Positions 48,718 through 57,651 of a DNA stretch of 64,000 bases are shown here, piece after piece. The DNA is from Pseudonocardia hydrocarbonoxydans. Lineage in GTDB: Bacteria; Actinomycetota; Actinomycetes; Mycobacteriales; Pseudonocardiaceae. The DNA is taken from NCBI RefSeq assembly GCF_006539565.1, contig NZ_BJNG01000026.1, positions 62,001 through 126,000 of the forward strand. Reading direction: 5' to 3'. Every line of letters starts with the position of its first letter. Position 1 is the stretch's first letter. The position numbers and the translations under genes are program-made. Below the pieces are notes generated by a model. It did no database searches and had not been told where the DNA came from. It saw only the letters and a program-made list of their open reading frames with translations.

Positions 48718-51056
48718 CCGAGCACGTCCTTCTCGTGTCGCGGGGTGCCCTGGCCGCTGTCGCGGCCCCGGTCGTAGCGGGTGGCGAGGACCAGGCTGGC
48801 CACCCCGGCGGCGGCGACGAACAGCACGCCGATCTCGCCGACGGTGTCGAGCGCCCGGAAGTCGACGAGGATCGCGGCGATCACGTTGTCGGCGCCCGCG
48901 CCCTCGGGGGCCAGCGCCACGAACTGGCCGCTGGTGGACGACGGCGCGACCCGCGCGCCGGACAGCACCACCGCCACCCCGGCCACGACGATCCCGCCGA
49001 CGCCCGCGAGCACGGCCTTGAACACCTGCGAGCGGCGCGGCGACGGCTGCTCGGTGAAGTGCGAGGGCAGCCTGCGCAGCACGAACACGAACGCCACCAG
49101 CGAGAGCGTCTCCACCAGGAACTGGGCCAGTGCGAGGTCGGGTGCCCCGTCGACGACGAACAGCCCGCCGACCCCGTAGCCGATCACGCCGACCAGCAGC
49201 ACCGCGGTGAACCGGCGCCGCTCCCGCACCACCGCGATCGCGGCGACGACCACGGCGATGCCCAGCGGGACCTGCGCGATCTCGTGGTAGAGCACCTGGT
49301 CGGCGGGCCAGGCGCCGCCCGCCAGCGTGGCCGGGGCGAGCAGCACCACCACCACGACCAGGATCGTGGCCAGGTAGGCGGGCAGGGATCCGACCTGCGA
49401 GCGGCCGGTCACGACGACGGCCACCCGTTCCAGCCCGGCCACGGTGTTCTCGTAGCCGTTCTGCGCGCTGAACGGGCTGCGGTACGCGAGCGTGCGCACC
49501 CGCTTGCGGTGGCGGTGCAGCAGCAGGCCGCCGCCGATCGCGATCGCGGAGAACAGCAGCGGCAGGCCCAGGCCGTGCCACAGCGCGATCTCGTAGCCGG
49601 CCTGTTCGGCGTCGGCGGGGACGTACCGGTCGGCGTACCCGGCCGCCAGCGCGTCGACGACGGGGGCGGCGAGCCCGAGGGCGAGCCCGCCCACCACGCA
49701 CAGCCAGACCGGCGCGGTGAGCAGCGGGCCCGGCGCGTGGTGCACCGGGGTCGGCTCCTTGCCCGCCTTCGCGCCGAACGCCCCCCACACGAACCGGGCG
49801 CTGTAGGCCGCGGTGAGCACCGAGCCGGCGAGGAGCCCGAGCGCGATCGCCCAGCTCCGCGAGTCGCCCTCGTCGAGGAACGCGGCGAACGCCGTCTCCT
49901 TGCCGACGAAGCCGATCAGCGGCGGCAGCCCGGCCATCGACGCCGCGGCGAGCACCCCGGCCGCCGCGACCCCCGGCATCGAGTGCCGCAGCCCGGAGAG
50001 CCGGCGCAGGTCACGGGTGCCGGTGGCGTGGTCGATCACGCCGACGATCATGAACAGCGGCGCCTTGAAGAGCCCGTGGGCCAGCAGCATCCCGATCCCG
50101 GCCAGCGCCGCGATCCGCCCGCCCGCCCCGAACAGGACCATCAGGAACCCGAGCTGGCTGACGGTGCCGAAGGCGAGGACGCGCTTGAGGTCGGTCTCGG
50201 CCAGGGCCCGCCAGCCGCCGACGACCATCGTGCCGATTCCGACGGCGACCACCGGCACCCACCACACGGCGAGGTCGGCGAACGCGGGCGACAGCCGGGC
50301 CACCAGGTACACCCCGGCCTTCACCATCGACGCCGCGTGCAGGTACGCGCTGACGGGGGTGGGCGCGACCATCGCCGCGGGCAGCCACGGGTGGAACGGG
50401 AGCTGGGCGGACTTGGTGAACGCCCCCAGCAGGATCAGCAGCAGCGCCACCGGGACCATCCCGCCGCGGGGGGGGTCGGCCAGGATCTCCGAGATCCGGT
50501 ACGTCCCTGCGGCCTCGCCGAGCAGCACGAAACCGAGCAGCATCGACAGCCCGCCCAGCACCGTGACCAGCAGGGCCTGCAACGCGGCCCGCCTGCTCTC
50601 GCGCTTCTCCCCGCGCTGCCCGACGAGCAGGTAGGACGTGATCGAGGTGAGCTCCCAGAACACGTAGAGCGTGAGCAGGTCGTCGGCGAGCACCAGGCCG
50701 AGCATCACGCCCGCGAACGTGAGCACGAGCGCGGCGGAGCGGGTGGCCTCCTCCGAGGTCGGGCCGAAGTAGCCCGCGCTGTACACCAGGATCACCGCGC
50801 CGAGCCCGGAGACCAGCACGATCATGGCCAGCGCGAGCGCGTCGAGGCGGAAGCTCAGCTCCAGGCCCAGCGACGGGGCCCACGGGGTGGTCTCGGCCAG
50901 GCCGGGGCCGAGTGCGACGCCACTCTGCGCGAGCGCCCACACCAGCGTGAGCGCGGGCAGCACGGCGGCGACGAGGAAGGCCGTCCGGTGGCTGCGGACG
51001 GAGACCAGCGGCAACAGCAGCGCCACGACGAGATGGGCGACGACGAGCGCGAGCAC
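48714..51056 (-). CDS. mrpA: Mrp cation/proton antiporter subunit A
   Basis: 780-residue fusion of a NuoL-like proton channel and a C-terminal MbhD/MbhE-like region, normal for MrpA. The conserved Glu is in TLYVFWELTSITSYLL, Lys in GAFTKSAQLPFHPWLP, and a C-terminal motif GAPDLALAQF matches the MrpA-specific domain. GGAGAGGAG lies before the GTG. It is the first gene of the operon mrpA-B-C-D-E-F-G, all overlapping by 1-4 nt. This system supports Na+ efflux, alkali tolerance and pH homeostasis. Confidence 0.95.
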   Translation of the reverse strand: MLALVVAHLVVALLLPLVSVRSHRTAFLVAAVLPALTLVWALAQSGVALGPGLAETTPWAPSLGLELSFRLDALALAMIVLVSGLGAVILVYSAGYFGPTSEEATRSAALVLTFAGVMLGLVLADDLLTLYVFWELTSITSYLLVGQRGEKRESRRAALQALLVTVLGGLSMLLGFVLLGEAAGTYRISEILADPPRGGMVPVALLLILLGAFTKSAQLPFHPWLPAAMVAPTPVSAYLHAASMVKAGVYLVARLSPAFADLAVWWVPVVAVGIGTMVVGGWRALAETDLKRVLAFGTVSQLGFLMVLFGAGGRIAALAGIGMLLAHGLFKAPLFMIVGVIDHATGTRDLRRLSGLRHSMPGVAAAGVLAAASMAGLPPLIGFVGKETAFAAFLDEGDSRSWAIALGLLAGSVLTAAYSARFVWGAFGAKAGKEPTPVHHAPGPLLTAPVWLCVVGGLALGLAAPVVDALAAGYADRYVPADAEQAGYEIALWHGLGLPLLFSAIAIGGGLLLHRHRKRVRTLAYRSPFSAQNGYENTVAGLERVAVVVTGRSQVGSLPAYLATILVVVVVLLAPATLAGGAWPADQVLYHEIAQVPLGIAVVVAAIAVVRERRRFTAVLLVGVIGYGVGGLFVVDGAPDLALAQFLVETLSLVAFVFVLRRLPSHFTEQPSPRRSQVFKAVLAGVGGIVVAGVAVVLSGARVAPSSTSGQFVALAPEGAGADNVIAAILVDFRALDTVGEIGVLFVAAAGVASLVLATRYDRGRDSGQGTPRHEKDVLG

Positions 51057-51237
51057 GCCACTCCTCTCCGTCGGGGGCCGGGGCAGGCGTCACCGTCACC
51101 GGCGTCGGGGGCGCAGGCGGCGGGGTCGGACGTTGTTGACCACCACCCTACCGGCGCCGCAAGCGGCGACCTGACCCGTGAGGGGACTCACGCCGCGCTG
51201 CTGGAACGATTCAGACAGCTGACACGCTGTACGGGGC

Positions 51238-51336
51238 GTGACACTTCCCACCGTTCTCGGGCGACTGCTCCGCCGCCTCGACGCCTGGACGCTCACCGCG
51301 TTCAACCCGCGCCTGCCCGCCGACCGCCGTCGCTGA
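51238..51336 (+). CDS. Possible 32-residue small protein
   Basis: GTG-initiated frame, VTLPTVLGRLLRRLDAW followed by TLTAFNPRLPADRRR, basic and amphipathic. No ribosome binding site is seen, and a leaderless promoter is not convincing. Support is limited to plausible composition and its location in an otherwise gene-free stretch. It may be chance. Confidence 0.25.
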   Translation: MTLPTVLGRLLRRLDAWTLTAFNPRLPADRRR

Positions 51337-51418
51337 CCCGCTCCACATCTCGCCCCGCCCCGGCCCGCCGGTCCCGTACCCGGCCGGGCCCGCCGTCGCG
51401 CGGGTCCGCGCGCACGCT

Positions 51419-51458
51419 CCGGCCCCGCGCGCACGCCCGGAGGTACGCGCGGGGCCGG
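51419..51458 (-). terminator. Terminator after the symporter/small membrane protein operon
   Basis: Hairpin with a 13-bp stem (51419-51431 and 51446-51458) and a 14-nt loop, located 22 nt after the stop of the 82-residue membrane protein gene on the minus strand. Confidence 0.6.
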
Positions 51459-51479
51459 GAGGTGCGCGCAGGGTCCGGC

Positions 51480-51728
51480 TCAGCCGGTGACCGTCGGGCG
51501 CAACCGCTGCCAGGTCACGAACAGCGCGGCCACGACGAGCATGCCGATGCCCGTCCACAGGTTGAGGTGCACTCCCCCGGCCTTGGCCAGGTCCTCGGCG
51601 CTGGTCCCGAAGGCTCCCAGCAGCGTCAGGATCACCCCGTACGCGCCGAACAGCACGGCGATGACGGTGCGCAGGTCGAACAGGGACGCGGCCGCGCTGC
51701 GCGGCTCGTCGGTCGTGTGATCGGTCAT
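51480..51728 (-). CDS. Small two-helix membrane protein next to the symporter
   Basis: 82 residues. A hydrophilic N-terminus precedes two membrane segments (about residues 20-42 and 56-75). GGAGG lies 8 nt before the ATG. It begins 14 nt after the stop of the solute symporter gene and is presumably co-transcribed and possibly an accessory subunit, as small proteins are for other SSS/DASS transporters. I do not recognise a named family. Confidence 0.75.
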   Translation of the reverse strand: MTDHTTDEPRSAAASLFDLRTVIAVLFGAYGVILTLLGAFGTSAEDLAKAGGVHLNLWTGIGMLVVAALFVTWQRLRPTVTG

Positions 51729-51742
51729 CGGGATCCCCTCCG

Positions 51743-53425
51743 TCAGGGCACGAGCAGGTAGAGGCCCGCGGTCATGACGACCACGATGCCGCCGAGCAGG
51801 GCGGGCGAGCGGTACCAGCCGGCGTCGTCACCGGTGGTGGAGTGGCTGCGCTCCTCCTTGGAGGTGAGCGACCACACCAGCCCCACCAGCTCGGCGTCCG
51901 GCCTGGGCCGCGTCACCGCGGAGACGGCCACCGCCACCACGATGCCGACGACGAACGCGGCGCTCGCCCCGACGAAGCTGCCCGCCTGCGACGACAGCGC
52001 CAGCACGTCGGTGCGCACGAGCACGTCGATCGTCACCGCGGCGACCGTGCCGGACACCAGGCCCGTCCAGCCCGCGGGGCCCGTCATCCGCTTCCAGAAC
52101 AGCCCCAGGATGAAGATCGCGAACAGCGGGGCGTTGAAGAAGCTGAACAGGGCCTGGATGTAGTCCATGATGTTCTGGTAGCTGCCCGCCAGGAACGCCG
52201 TGGCGATGGCGAGCAGGCAGCCGACGATCGTGACGGCGCGGCCGACCCGCAGGTAGTAGCCGTCGTCGCGGCCCGGGCGCAGCCAGTCCTGCCAGATGTC
52301 GTAGGTGAACACCGTGTTGAGCGAGCTGACGTTGGCCGCCATGCCCGCCATGAACGCCGCCAGCAGCCCGGCCAGCGCCACGCCGAGCACGCCGTTGGGC
52401 AGGACCTCGCCCATCAGCAGCTGCAGCGTGTTGTTGTAGGTGACGCCTTCCGCGCCCGCGCCCGCCTTGAGGTCGATGATCTGCGGCACGAGGATCGCGG
52501 CGATGATGCCCGGCACCACGATGACCGCCGGGATCAGCGCCTTGGGGAACGCCGCGATGATCGGGGTCCGCCGCGCCGCCGACATCGACTTCGCCGACAG
52601 GCACCGCTGCACCTCGGCGAAGTTCGTCGTCCAGTAGCCGAAGCTGAGCACGAACCCGAGCCCGAACACGATGCCGACCACCGACAGGAACGGGTTCTCG
52701 ATCTCGGTCAGCTCGGTGCCCGGCCACGCCGAGAGCTGCTCCGCGCCGCCCGGGCCCGCGGTCACCCGCTCCACCAGCCCGTTCCAGCCCCCGACGCGGG
52801 CGAGACCGGCGACCGTCAGCGGGATGAGCAGCGCGAGGATCACGAAGAACTGCAGGACCTCGTTGTAGATCGCCGCCGAGAGCCCGCCGAGGAAGGTGTA
52901 GCTCAGCACGACCAGCGCGGCCACCGGGATCGCGATCGCCAGCGACCACCCGAGCAGCGCCTCCAGGACGAGCCCGAGCGCGAACAGGTTGACGCCCGCG
53001 ATCAGCACCTGCGCGAGCGCGAAGGTCACCGCGTTGACCCGCTGGGTCGTGGAGTTGAACCGCTTGAGCAGGAACTCCGGGACACTGCGTGCCCGGGAGC
53101 CGTAGTAGAAGGGCATCATCACGATGCCGAGGAAGACCATCGCCGGGACGGCGCCGATCCAGTAGTAGTGCACGGTCGCCATGCCGTACTGCGCGCCGTT
53201 GGCGGTGAACCCGATGAGCTCGATCGCGCCCAGGTTCGCGGAGATGAACGCCAGGCCCGTCACCCACGCCGGGAGCGAGCGACCGGAGAGCAGGAAGTCC
53301 AGGCTCGAGTTGACCGAGCGCCGCGCCGCGACGCCGATCCCCAGCGCCAGGATGAAGTACAGGGCCACGAACACGTAGTCGACGAAGGTCGTGTCGAGAC
53401 GCAGGTCGGCCTGCGCAGAGATCAT
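51743..53425 (-). CDS. Sodium:solute symporter (SSS family)
   Basis: 560-residue permease with about 13-14 membrane segments. SSS features include GRSLPAWVTGLAFISANLGA in segments 1-2 and SYTFLGGLSAAIYNEVLQF in segment 5-6. The profile resembles the sugar/galactose (SGLT-like) branch, but the substrate is uncertain. ATG at 53425 has GGGGGAC upstream; a start 66 nt earlier would add a hydrophilic, poorly coded stretch. The C-terminal loop carries a long soluble segment before the last helix. Downstream small membrane protein is likely in the same operon. Confidence 0.9.
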   Translation of the reverse strand: MISAQADLRLDTTFVDYVFVALYFILALGIGVAARRSVNSSLDFLLSGRSLPAWVTGLAFISANLGAIELIGFTANGAQYGMATVHYYWIGAVPAMVFLGIVMMPFYYGSRARSVPEFLLKRFNSTTQRVNAVTFALAQVLIAGVNLFALGLVLEALLGWSLAIAIPVAALVVLSYTFLGGLSAAIYNEVLQFFVILALLIPLTVAGLARVGGWNGLVERVTAGPGGAEQLSAWPGTELTEIENPFLSVVGIVFGLGFVLSFGYWTTNFAEVQRCLSAKSMSAARRTPIIAAFPKALIPAVIVVPGIIAAILVPQIIDLKAGAGAEGVTYNNTLQLLMGEVLPNGVLGVALAGLLAAFMAGMAANVSSLNTVFTYDIWQDWLRPGRDDGYYLRVGRAVTIVGCLLAIATAFLAGSYQNIMDYIQALFSFFNAPLFAIFILGLFWKRMTGPAGWTGLVSGTVAAVTIDVLVRTDVLALSSQAGSFVGASAAFVVGIVVAVAVSAVTRPRPDAELVGLVWSLTSKEERSHSTTGDDAGWYRSPALLGGIVVVMTAGLYLLVP

Positions 53426-53551
53426 GTCGTCCCCCCGGGGCGTCGATGCCGTGGGGCGGATGATCGCTCCCTCCGGGCCCGCGCGCCACACGTACCGCCG
53501 CAGGTCAGCGCGGGTCCGGACGAACCGGACGAACCCGTCTGCGGCGGGCCC

Positions 53552-54043
53552 TCAGTCGACGCGCCGGCGCAGCGACTTGGCGTAGCAGCGGCTGTTCGGC
53601 TCGCAGCGGTAGGTGCCGAAGTTCGGCATCGGGGCGTAGCCCTCGCTCGTGTAGAGCGCGATCGCCTCGGGCTGGAGCGTGCCGGTCTCCAGGACCACCC
53701 GGGCCCGCCCGGCCGCGGCGGCGGTGCGCTCCAGCTCGGCGAGCACGGCGCGGGCGTATCCCCGCCCCCGGTGGGCCGCCGTGACGAACATGCGCTTGAT
53801 CTCCGCGTCGCCGTCGCGGATCTCGGGGTCCTCCCCGCCGTCGCGGGCCCGCCAGCCCCCGCACGCGACGGCGGCCCCGTCGAGGTACCCGACCAGGAAG
53901 AACCCCCGCGGCGCCGCGAACTCCGAGGCGTCGACGGGGGTGTCGTCCTCGCCGCCGTAGCGCTCGCGGTACACCTGCTGGACCTCGGCGATCAGCCGGA
54001 GCGAGTCGGGGTGGTCGAACCGGGTGGGGCGCAGCTCCAGCAC
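53552..54043 (-). CDS. GNAT family N-acetyltransferase
   Basis: 163-residue acetyltransferase. The acetyl-CoA loop is RGRGYARAVL (motif A, pattern R/QxxGxG/A), after the strand IKRMFV; the C-terminal LYTSEGYAPMPNFGTY is motif B. The substrate is unknown. The GTG lies 7 nt after minus-strand TAGGGT (leaderless). It lies downstream of malate synthase on the other side of that gene's stop in convergent-neutral, same-strand order, with its own promoter inside the 36-bp gap. Confidence 0.88.
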   Translation of the reverse strand: MLELRPTRFDHPDSLRLIAEVQQVYRERYGGEDDTPVDASEFAAPRGFFLVGYLDGAAVACGGWRARDGGEDPEIRDGDAEIKRMFVTAAHRGRGYARAVLAELERTAAAAGRARVVLETGTLQPEAIALYTSEGYAPMPNFGTYRCEPNSRCYAKSLRRRVD

Positions 54044-54050
54044 GCGCCCG

Positions 54051-54056
54051 ACCCTA
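54051..54056 (-). promoter_or_regulatory. -10 element TAGGGT for the GNAT gene
   Basis: Minus-strand TAGGGT followed by exactly 7 nt and GTG. Leaderless geometry within the short gap after glcB. Confidence 0.5.
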
Positions 54057-54079
54057 CGACCGTCCCCGGGCCGTGCGCG

Positions 54080-56167
54080 TCAGCCGCTCGCCTTGGCCTT
54101 CTGCCGCCAGGTGGTCAGCGCCCGCTCGGTGTAGCCGCCCGGCTCGGCGCGGCCGGAGAACACCAGGTCCAGGGCCGCCTGGAAGGACGGGCTGCCCTCG
54201 AGGTCCTTCGCCATCGGCGCGTAGCCGGGCTCGCCCTCGTTCTGCCCGTCGACGATCTCGGCCATCCGCGCGAAGGTCTCCCGCACCTGCTCCTCGCCGA
54301 CGACGCCGTGGTGCAGCCAGTTGGCGATGAGCTGGCTGGAGATCCGCAGGGTGGCGCGGTCCTCCATCAGGCCCACGCCCTCCAGGTCCGGCACGGTCGA
54401 GCAGCCGATGCCCAGCCCGACCCAGCGCACGACGTAGCCCAGGATCGACTGCGCGTTGGTCTCCAGCTCGTGGCGCTTCTCCTCGTCGGAGAGCTCCCCG
54501 GTCTGCACCGGGACCTCCAGCAGCAGTGCGCGGTCGGTGCGGCGCCCGGCCAGCTCCTCCTGGCGCGCCCGCACGTCCGTGCGCAGGTAGTGCAGCGCGT
54601 GCAGGGTGGCCGCGGTGGGCGAGGGCACCCAGGCGCAGTTGGCGCCCGCCTGCGGATGCGCGCCCTTCTGCTCCAGCATCGCGGCCATCGCGGCGGGCTT
54701 GGCCCACATGCCCTTGCCCACCTGCGCCTGCCCGGCGAACCCGGCGGCCAGCGCGACGTCGACGTTGCGGTCCTCGTAGCCGGTGAGCCACGACGTCGAC
54801 TTCATGTCGTCCTTGCGCACCGCCGGCCCGGCCTCGAAGTCGGTGTGGATCTCGTCGCCGGTGCGGTCGAGGAACCCGGTGTTGACGAAGATGACCCGGT
54901 CCTGGGCGGCCTCGATGCAGGCGGCGAGGTTGAGCGAGGTGCGCTTCTCCTCGTCCATGATCCCGATCTTGACGGTGCGGGCCGGCAGCCCCAGCGCCTC
55001 CTCGACGGCCGCGAACAGCTCGACGGTGAGCGCCACCTCCTCGGGCCCGTGCTGCTTGGGCTTGACGACGTAGACGCTGCCCGCGCGCGAGTTGGAGTAG
55101 CGGCCCAGTCCGCGCAGGTCGTGCAGCGCGGCGGTGACCGAGACCAGCGCGTCGAGCACGCCCTCCGCGACCTCGGCGTCGCCCGCGTGCACCGCGTTGG
55201 TCGTCATGTGGTGCCCGCAGTTGCGCACCAGCAGCAGCGAGCGGCCGGGCAGGGTCAGCTCCGTGCCGTCGGGGGCGGTGTAGGTGCGGTCGCCGTGCAC
55301 CGACCGCTCGACGGTCCGGCCGCCCTTCTCGAACGAGGTCGACAGCGTGCCGGTCATCAGCCCGAGCCAGGTGCGGTAGGCCGCGGTCTTGTCCTCGCCG
55401 TCGACGGTGGCGACCGAGTCCTCCAGGTCGACGATCGTGGTGACCGCCGACTCCAGCACGACGTCGGCCACGTGCGCGTGGTGCTGCCGGCCGACCTGGT
55501 GCTCGGCGTCGATCCGCAGCTCGACGTGCAACCCGTTGCGGCGCAGCAGGATCACGCCGTCCGCGGAGCCGGCGAACTGGGACGGGTCGGCCGGCGCGGG
55601 GCTGAGCACCCCGTCGGTGACCGTGTACTCCGACACGTCGGCGTGGCTGCCGGAGGCGAGCGGGAACAGCTCGTCGAGCAGCTCGTCGGCCGCGGCGATC
55701 ACCTGGGCGCCGCGCTGCTCGTCGTAGCCGGGCTCCAGCTCGCGGTCCAGCGGGAGCGCGTCGGTGCCGTAGAAGGCGTCGTAGAGCGAGCCCCAGCGCG
55801 CGTTGGCGGCGTTGAGGGCGTAGCGCGGCACCGTGGAGGGCACGACCAGCTGCGGGCCGGGCACCTCGGCGATCTCGGTGTCGACGCCGGACACCCGCAC
55901 CCGCGGCGCGCCCTCGGGCAGCAGGTAGCCGATGCCGGTGAGAAACTCCGCGTACGCGGCCGGGTCGCCGGCCCCGTGCTCGCGGTGCCAGTCGTCGACC
56001 TGTGCCTGGAGCTCGTCGCGGCGGGCGAGCAGGGTCGCGATCCGCGGCGCGAAGCGCTCCTGGAGGTCCGCGAGGACGCTCCAGAAGCGGTCCGGGGAGA
56101 CGTCGAGCCCGGGCAGGAGCTCCTCGGCGACGAACGTGCGCAGGGTCGGGTCGATCCGCAGGTCCAT
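54080..56167 (-). CDS. glcB: Malate synthase G
   Basis: Glyoxylate-cycle enzyme condensing glyoxylate and acetyl-CoA to malate. 695 residues, the G isoform size. Signature segments include TTIVDLEDSVATVDGEDK, RNCGHHMTTNAV and IGIMDEEKRTSLNL, and CAWVPSPTAATLHALHY. Isocitrate lyase is not in the window. The upstream region contains an AT-rich stretch with TATGGT as a probable -10 and a perfect inverted repeat TTTCCGC-n3-GCGGAAA that looks like an operator. Confidence 0.96.
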   Translation of the reverse strand: MDLRIDPTLRTFVAEELLPGLDVSPDRFWSVLADLQERFAPRIATLLARRDELQAQVDDWHREHGAGDPAAYAEFLTGIGYLLPEGAPRVRVSGVDTEIAEVPGPQLVVPSTVPRYALNAANARWGSLYDAFYGTDALPLDRELEPGYDEQRGAQVIAAADELLDELFPLASGSHADVSEYTVTDGVLSPAPADPSQFAGSADGVILLRRNGLHVELRIDAEHQVGRQHHAHVADVVLESAVTTIVDLEDSVATVDGEDKTAAYRTWLGLMTGTLSTSFEKGGRTVERSVHGDRTYTAPDGTELTLPGRSLLLVRNCGHHMTTNAVHAGDAEVAEGVLDALVSVTAALHDLRGLGRYSNSRAGSVYVVKPKQHGPEEVALTVELFAAVEEALGLPARTVKIGIMDEEKRTSLNLAACIEAAQDRVIFVNTGFLDRTGDEIHTDFEAGPAVRKDDMKSTSWLTGYEDRNVDVALAAGFAGQAQVGKGMWAKPAAMAAMLEQKGAHPQAGANCAWVPSPTAATLHALHYLRTDVRARQEELAGRRTDRALLLEVPVQTGELSDEEKRHELETNAQSILGYVVRWVGLGIGCSTVPDLEGVGLMEDRATLRISSQLIANWLHHGVVGEEQVRETFARMAEIVDGQNEGEPGYAPMAKDLEGSPSFQAALDLVFSGRAEPGGYTERALTTWRQKAKASG

Positions 56168-56195
56168 GAGTACTTTTCTACCATACGGATCAAGT

Positions 56196-56212
56196 TTTCC
56201 GCATCGCGGAAA
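56196..56212. promoter_or_regulatory. Operator-like inverted repeat upstream of malate synthase
   Basis: TTTCCGC-ATC-GCGGAAA, 7-bp perfect arms, centred 37 bp upstream of the glcB ATG. The form resembles sites of IclR-family regulators such as AllR, which in Streptomyces controls allantoin genes and a malate synthase (recalled, not checked). The position relative to the probable -10 (TATGGT) fits repression. Confidence 0.5.
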
Positions 56213-56215
56213 TTC

Positions 56216-56782
56216 TCAGGCGGAGATCCCCGCGAGTTCGAGCCGCCGTCGCAGGTCCTGCAGCGTCCGCGCGCGGGTCGGGCCGAGGCTGCCGACGGCC
56301 ATCCCGAGGTCGTGGGCGATCTCGGTGTAGGGCCTGCGGTCGTCGGTGAACAGGGCGTCCATCAGGGCGCGGCGCCGGGCCGGGAGCGCGTCGAGCGCCG
56401 TGCGCAGGGCTGCGTGCACGTCGGCGTCGACGGCGATCTGCTCCGGCCCGGGCCGCGGGTCGACGGCCGCCGCGACCGGCTCCTCGGCCAGTACCGACCG
56501 CGAGCCCACGCGCAGCACCCGGATGCACTCCCGGCTCACGACCGTGGCCAGCCAGCCCCCGAGGTGCTCGGGGGTGTGGATGCGGTGCACGTTCTCGGCC
56601 AGGCGCAGCCACGTCGCCTGGGCGACGTCGAGCGCGTCGGCCTCCTGCAGCCGGAACCCGGCGATCCGCGAGCGCAGCAGCGGGGTGTAGCGGCGGACCA
56701 GCTCGGTCCAGGCGCCCGGCACGTGGGCGGCGGCGGCCGCGAGGAGGTCGGTGGTGTCGGCGGACTGCGGGGTCGTCTGCAT
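56216..56782 (-). CDS. Sigma-70 family (ECF-like) RNA polymerase sigma factor
   Basis: 188 residues with only regions 2 and 4: ADALDVAQATWLRLAENV is region 2 and LPARRRALMDALF then YTEIAHDLGMAVGSLGPTRARTLQDLRRRL (given in pieces) is the region 4 helix-turn-helix. This short form is common in actinobacteria. No anti-sigma factor gene is adjacent. The ATG at 56782 lies 130 bp from a divergent response-regulator gene, suggesting shared control. Confidence 0.88.
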   Translation of the reverse strand: MQTTPQSADTTDLLAAAAAHVPGAWTELVRRYTPLLRSRIAGFRLQEADALDVAQATWLRLAENVHRIHTPEHLGGWLATVVSRECIRVLRVGSRSVLAEEPVAAAVDPRPGPEQIAVDADVHAALRTALDALPARRRALMDALFTDDRRPYTEIAHDLGMAVGSLGPTRARTLQDLRRRLELAGISA

Positions 56783-56898
56783 CACGGGGCCCTTCCGGCG
56801 CTTCCTTCGGTGGACACCGCTGACGCTCGGCTCCGGCGGGTCCCGCGACGAGGCCCGCGGTCCCGTCGCGGCCGGGACGTCCGCCCGCCCTGCCGGGC

Positions 56899-56904
56899 TA
56901 CAGT
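56899..56904 (+). promoter_or_regulatory. -10 element TACAGT for the response regulator
   Basis: TACAGT ending 8 nt before the ATG of the response regulator; leaderless or near-leaderless. It lies in the 130-bp divergent region shared with the sigma factor. Confidence 0.5.
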
Positions 56905-56912
56905 CCCGAACC

Positions 56913-57548
56913 ATGGAGCCGGTCACGGTGCTCGTGGTCGACGACCACCCGCTGATGCGCCGCGGGCTCGCCACCCTGCTGGGCCTGGAGGACTGGGTCG
57001 CCCGCGTCGTCGAGGCCGGGTCGGTGCGCGAGGGCGCCGCGACCGGGGCGGCCGAGTCCGTCGACGTCGCGGTGGTCGACCTGGGCCTGCCCGACGGGAG
57101 CGGCATCGACCTCGTGACCCGCCTGCGCCGCACCCCCGGATGCCCCGTGCTGGTGCTGACGATGACCCGCGACGACGCCACCGTCCGCGCGTGCCTGGCC
57201 GCGGGGGCCACCGGCTACGTGCTCAAGGACAGCCCGCCCGACACGGTCGTCCGCGCCGCCCGCACCGTCCTCGACGGCGGGCTGGTGCTGGGGCCGGAGG
57301 TGGCGTCCGCGGCGCTGGGCCCGCCCCGCCCGGCCGCGCTGCCCGCCCCGCTCGACCGCCTCTCCCCCGCCGACCTGCGCCTGCTGACCCTGATCGCGCA
57401 GGGCCGCACCAACGGCCAGCTGGCCCGCGAGCTGGGGGTCGCGGAGAAGACCGTCCGCAACCGGGTCGCGATCCTGCTCGGGGTGCTCGGCGTCGCCGAC
57501 CGGGTGCAGGCGGCGCTGCTCGCGCGGGACCGGGGGCTGCTGCACTGA
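56913..57548 (+). CDS. NarL/LuxR family response regulator
   Basis: 211 residues. The receiver domain has the acidic pair in VVDDHP, the phospho-acceptor Asp56 in VVDLGLPDGSG and the conserved Lys in YVLKDS. The C-terminal LuxR-type helix-turn-helix reads AQGRTNGQLARELGVAEKTV. It probably works with the histidine kinase at 58134-60110, separated by one small gene. The targets may include the divergent sigma factor; this is inference from layout. Confidence 0.93.
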   Translation: MEPVTVLVVDDHPLMRRGLATLLGLEDWVARVVEAGSVREGAATGAAESVDVAVVDLGLPDGSGIDLVTRLRRTPGCPVLVLTMTRDDATVRACLAAGATGYVLKDSPPDTVVRAARTVLDGGLVLGPEVASAALGPPRPAALPAPLDRLSPADLRLLTLIAQGRTNGQLARELGVAEKTVRNRVAILLGVLGVADRVQAALLARDRGLLH

Positions 57549-57651
57549 GCGTCGCCGGCGGCTGGGCCGAACGAGTGCAAGCCGCTTCCACTGCGGCGAC
57601 CGTGCTGCCACGCTCAGTTGGAGTCACCCCCACCTCAGCCCCGGAGGAGCG

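Larger units (their letters stand above)
51057..51479. other. 423-bp intergenic region between mrpA and the symporter operon
   Basis: Holds the mrp promoter (not resolved), a possible 32-codon plus-strand reading frame (51238-51336), a short inverted repeat ACAGC-n6-GCTGT near 51215-51230, and from about 51380 a stretch rich in GCGCGCAC/GTGCGCGC motifs containing the terminator at 51419-51458. Confidence 0.6.
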
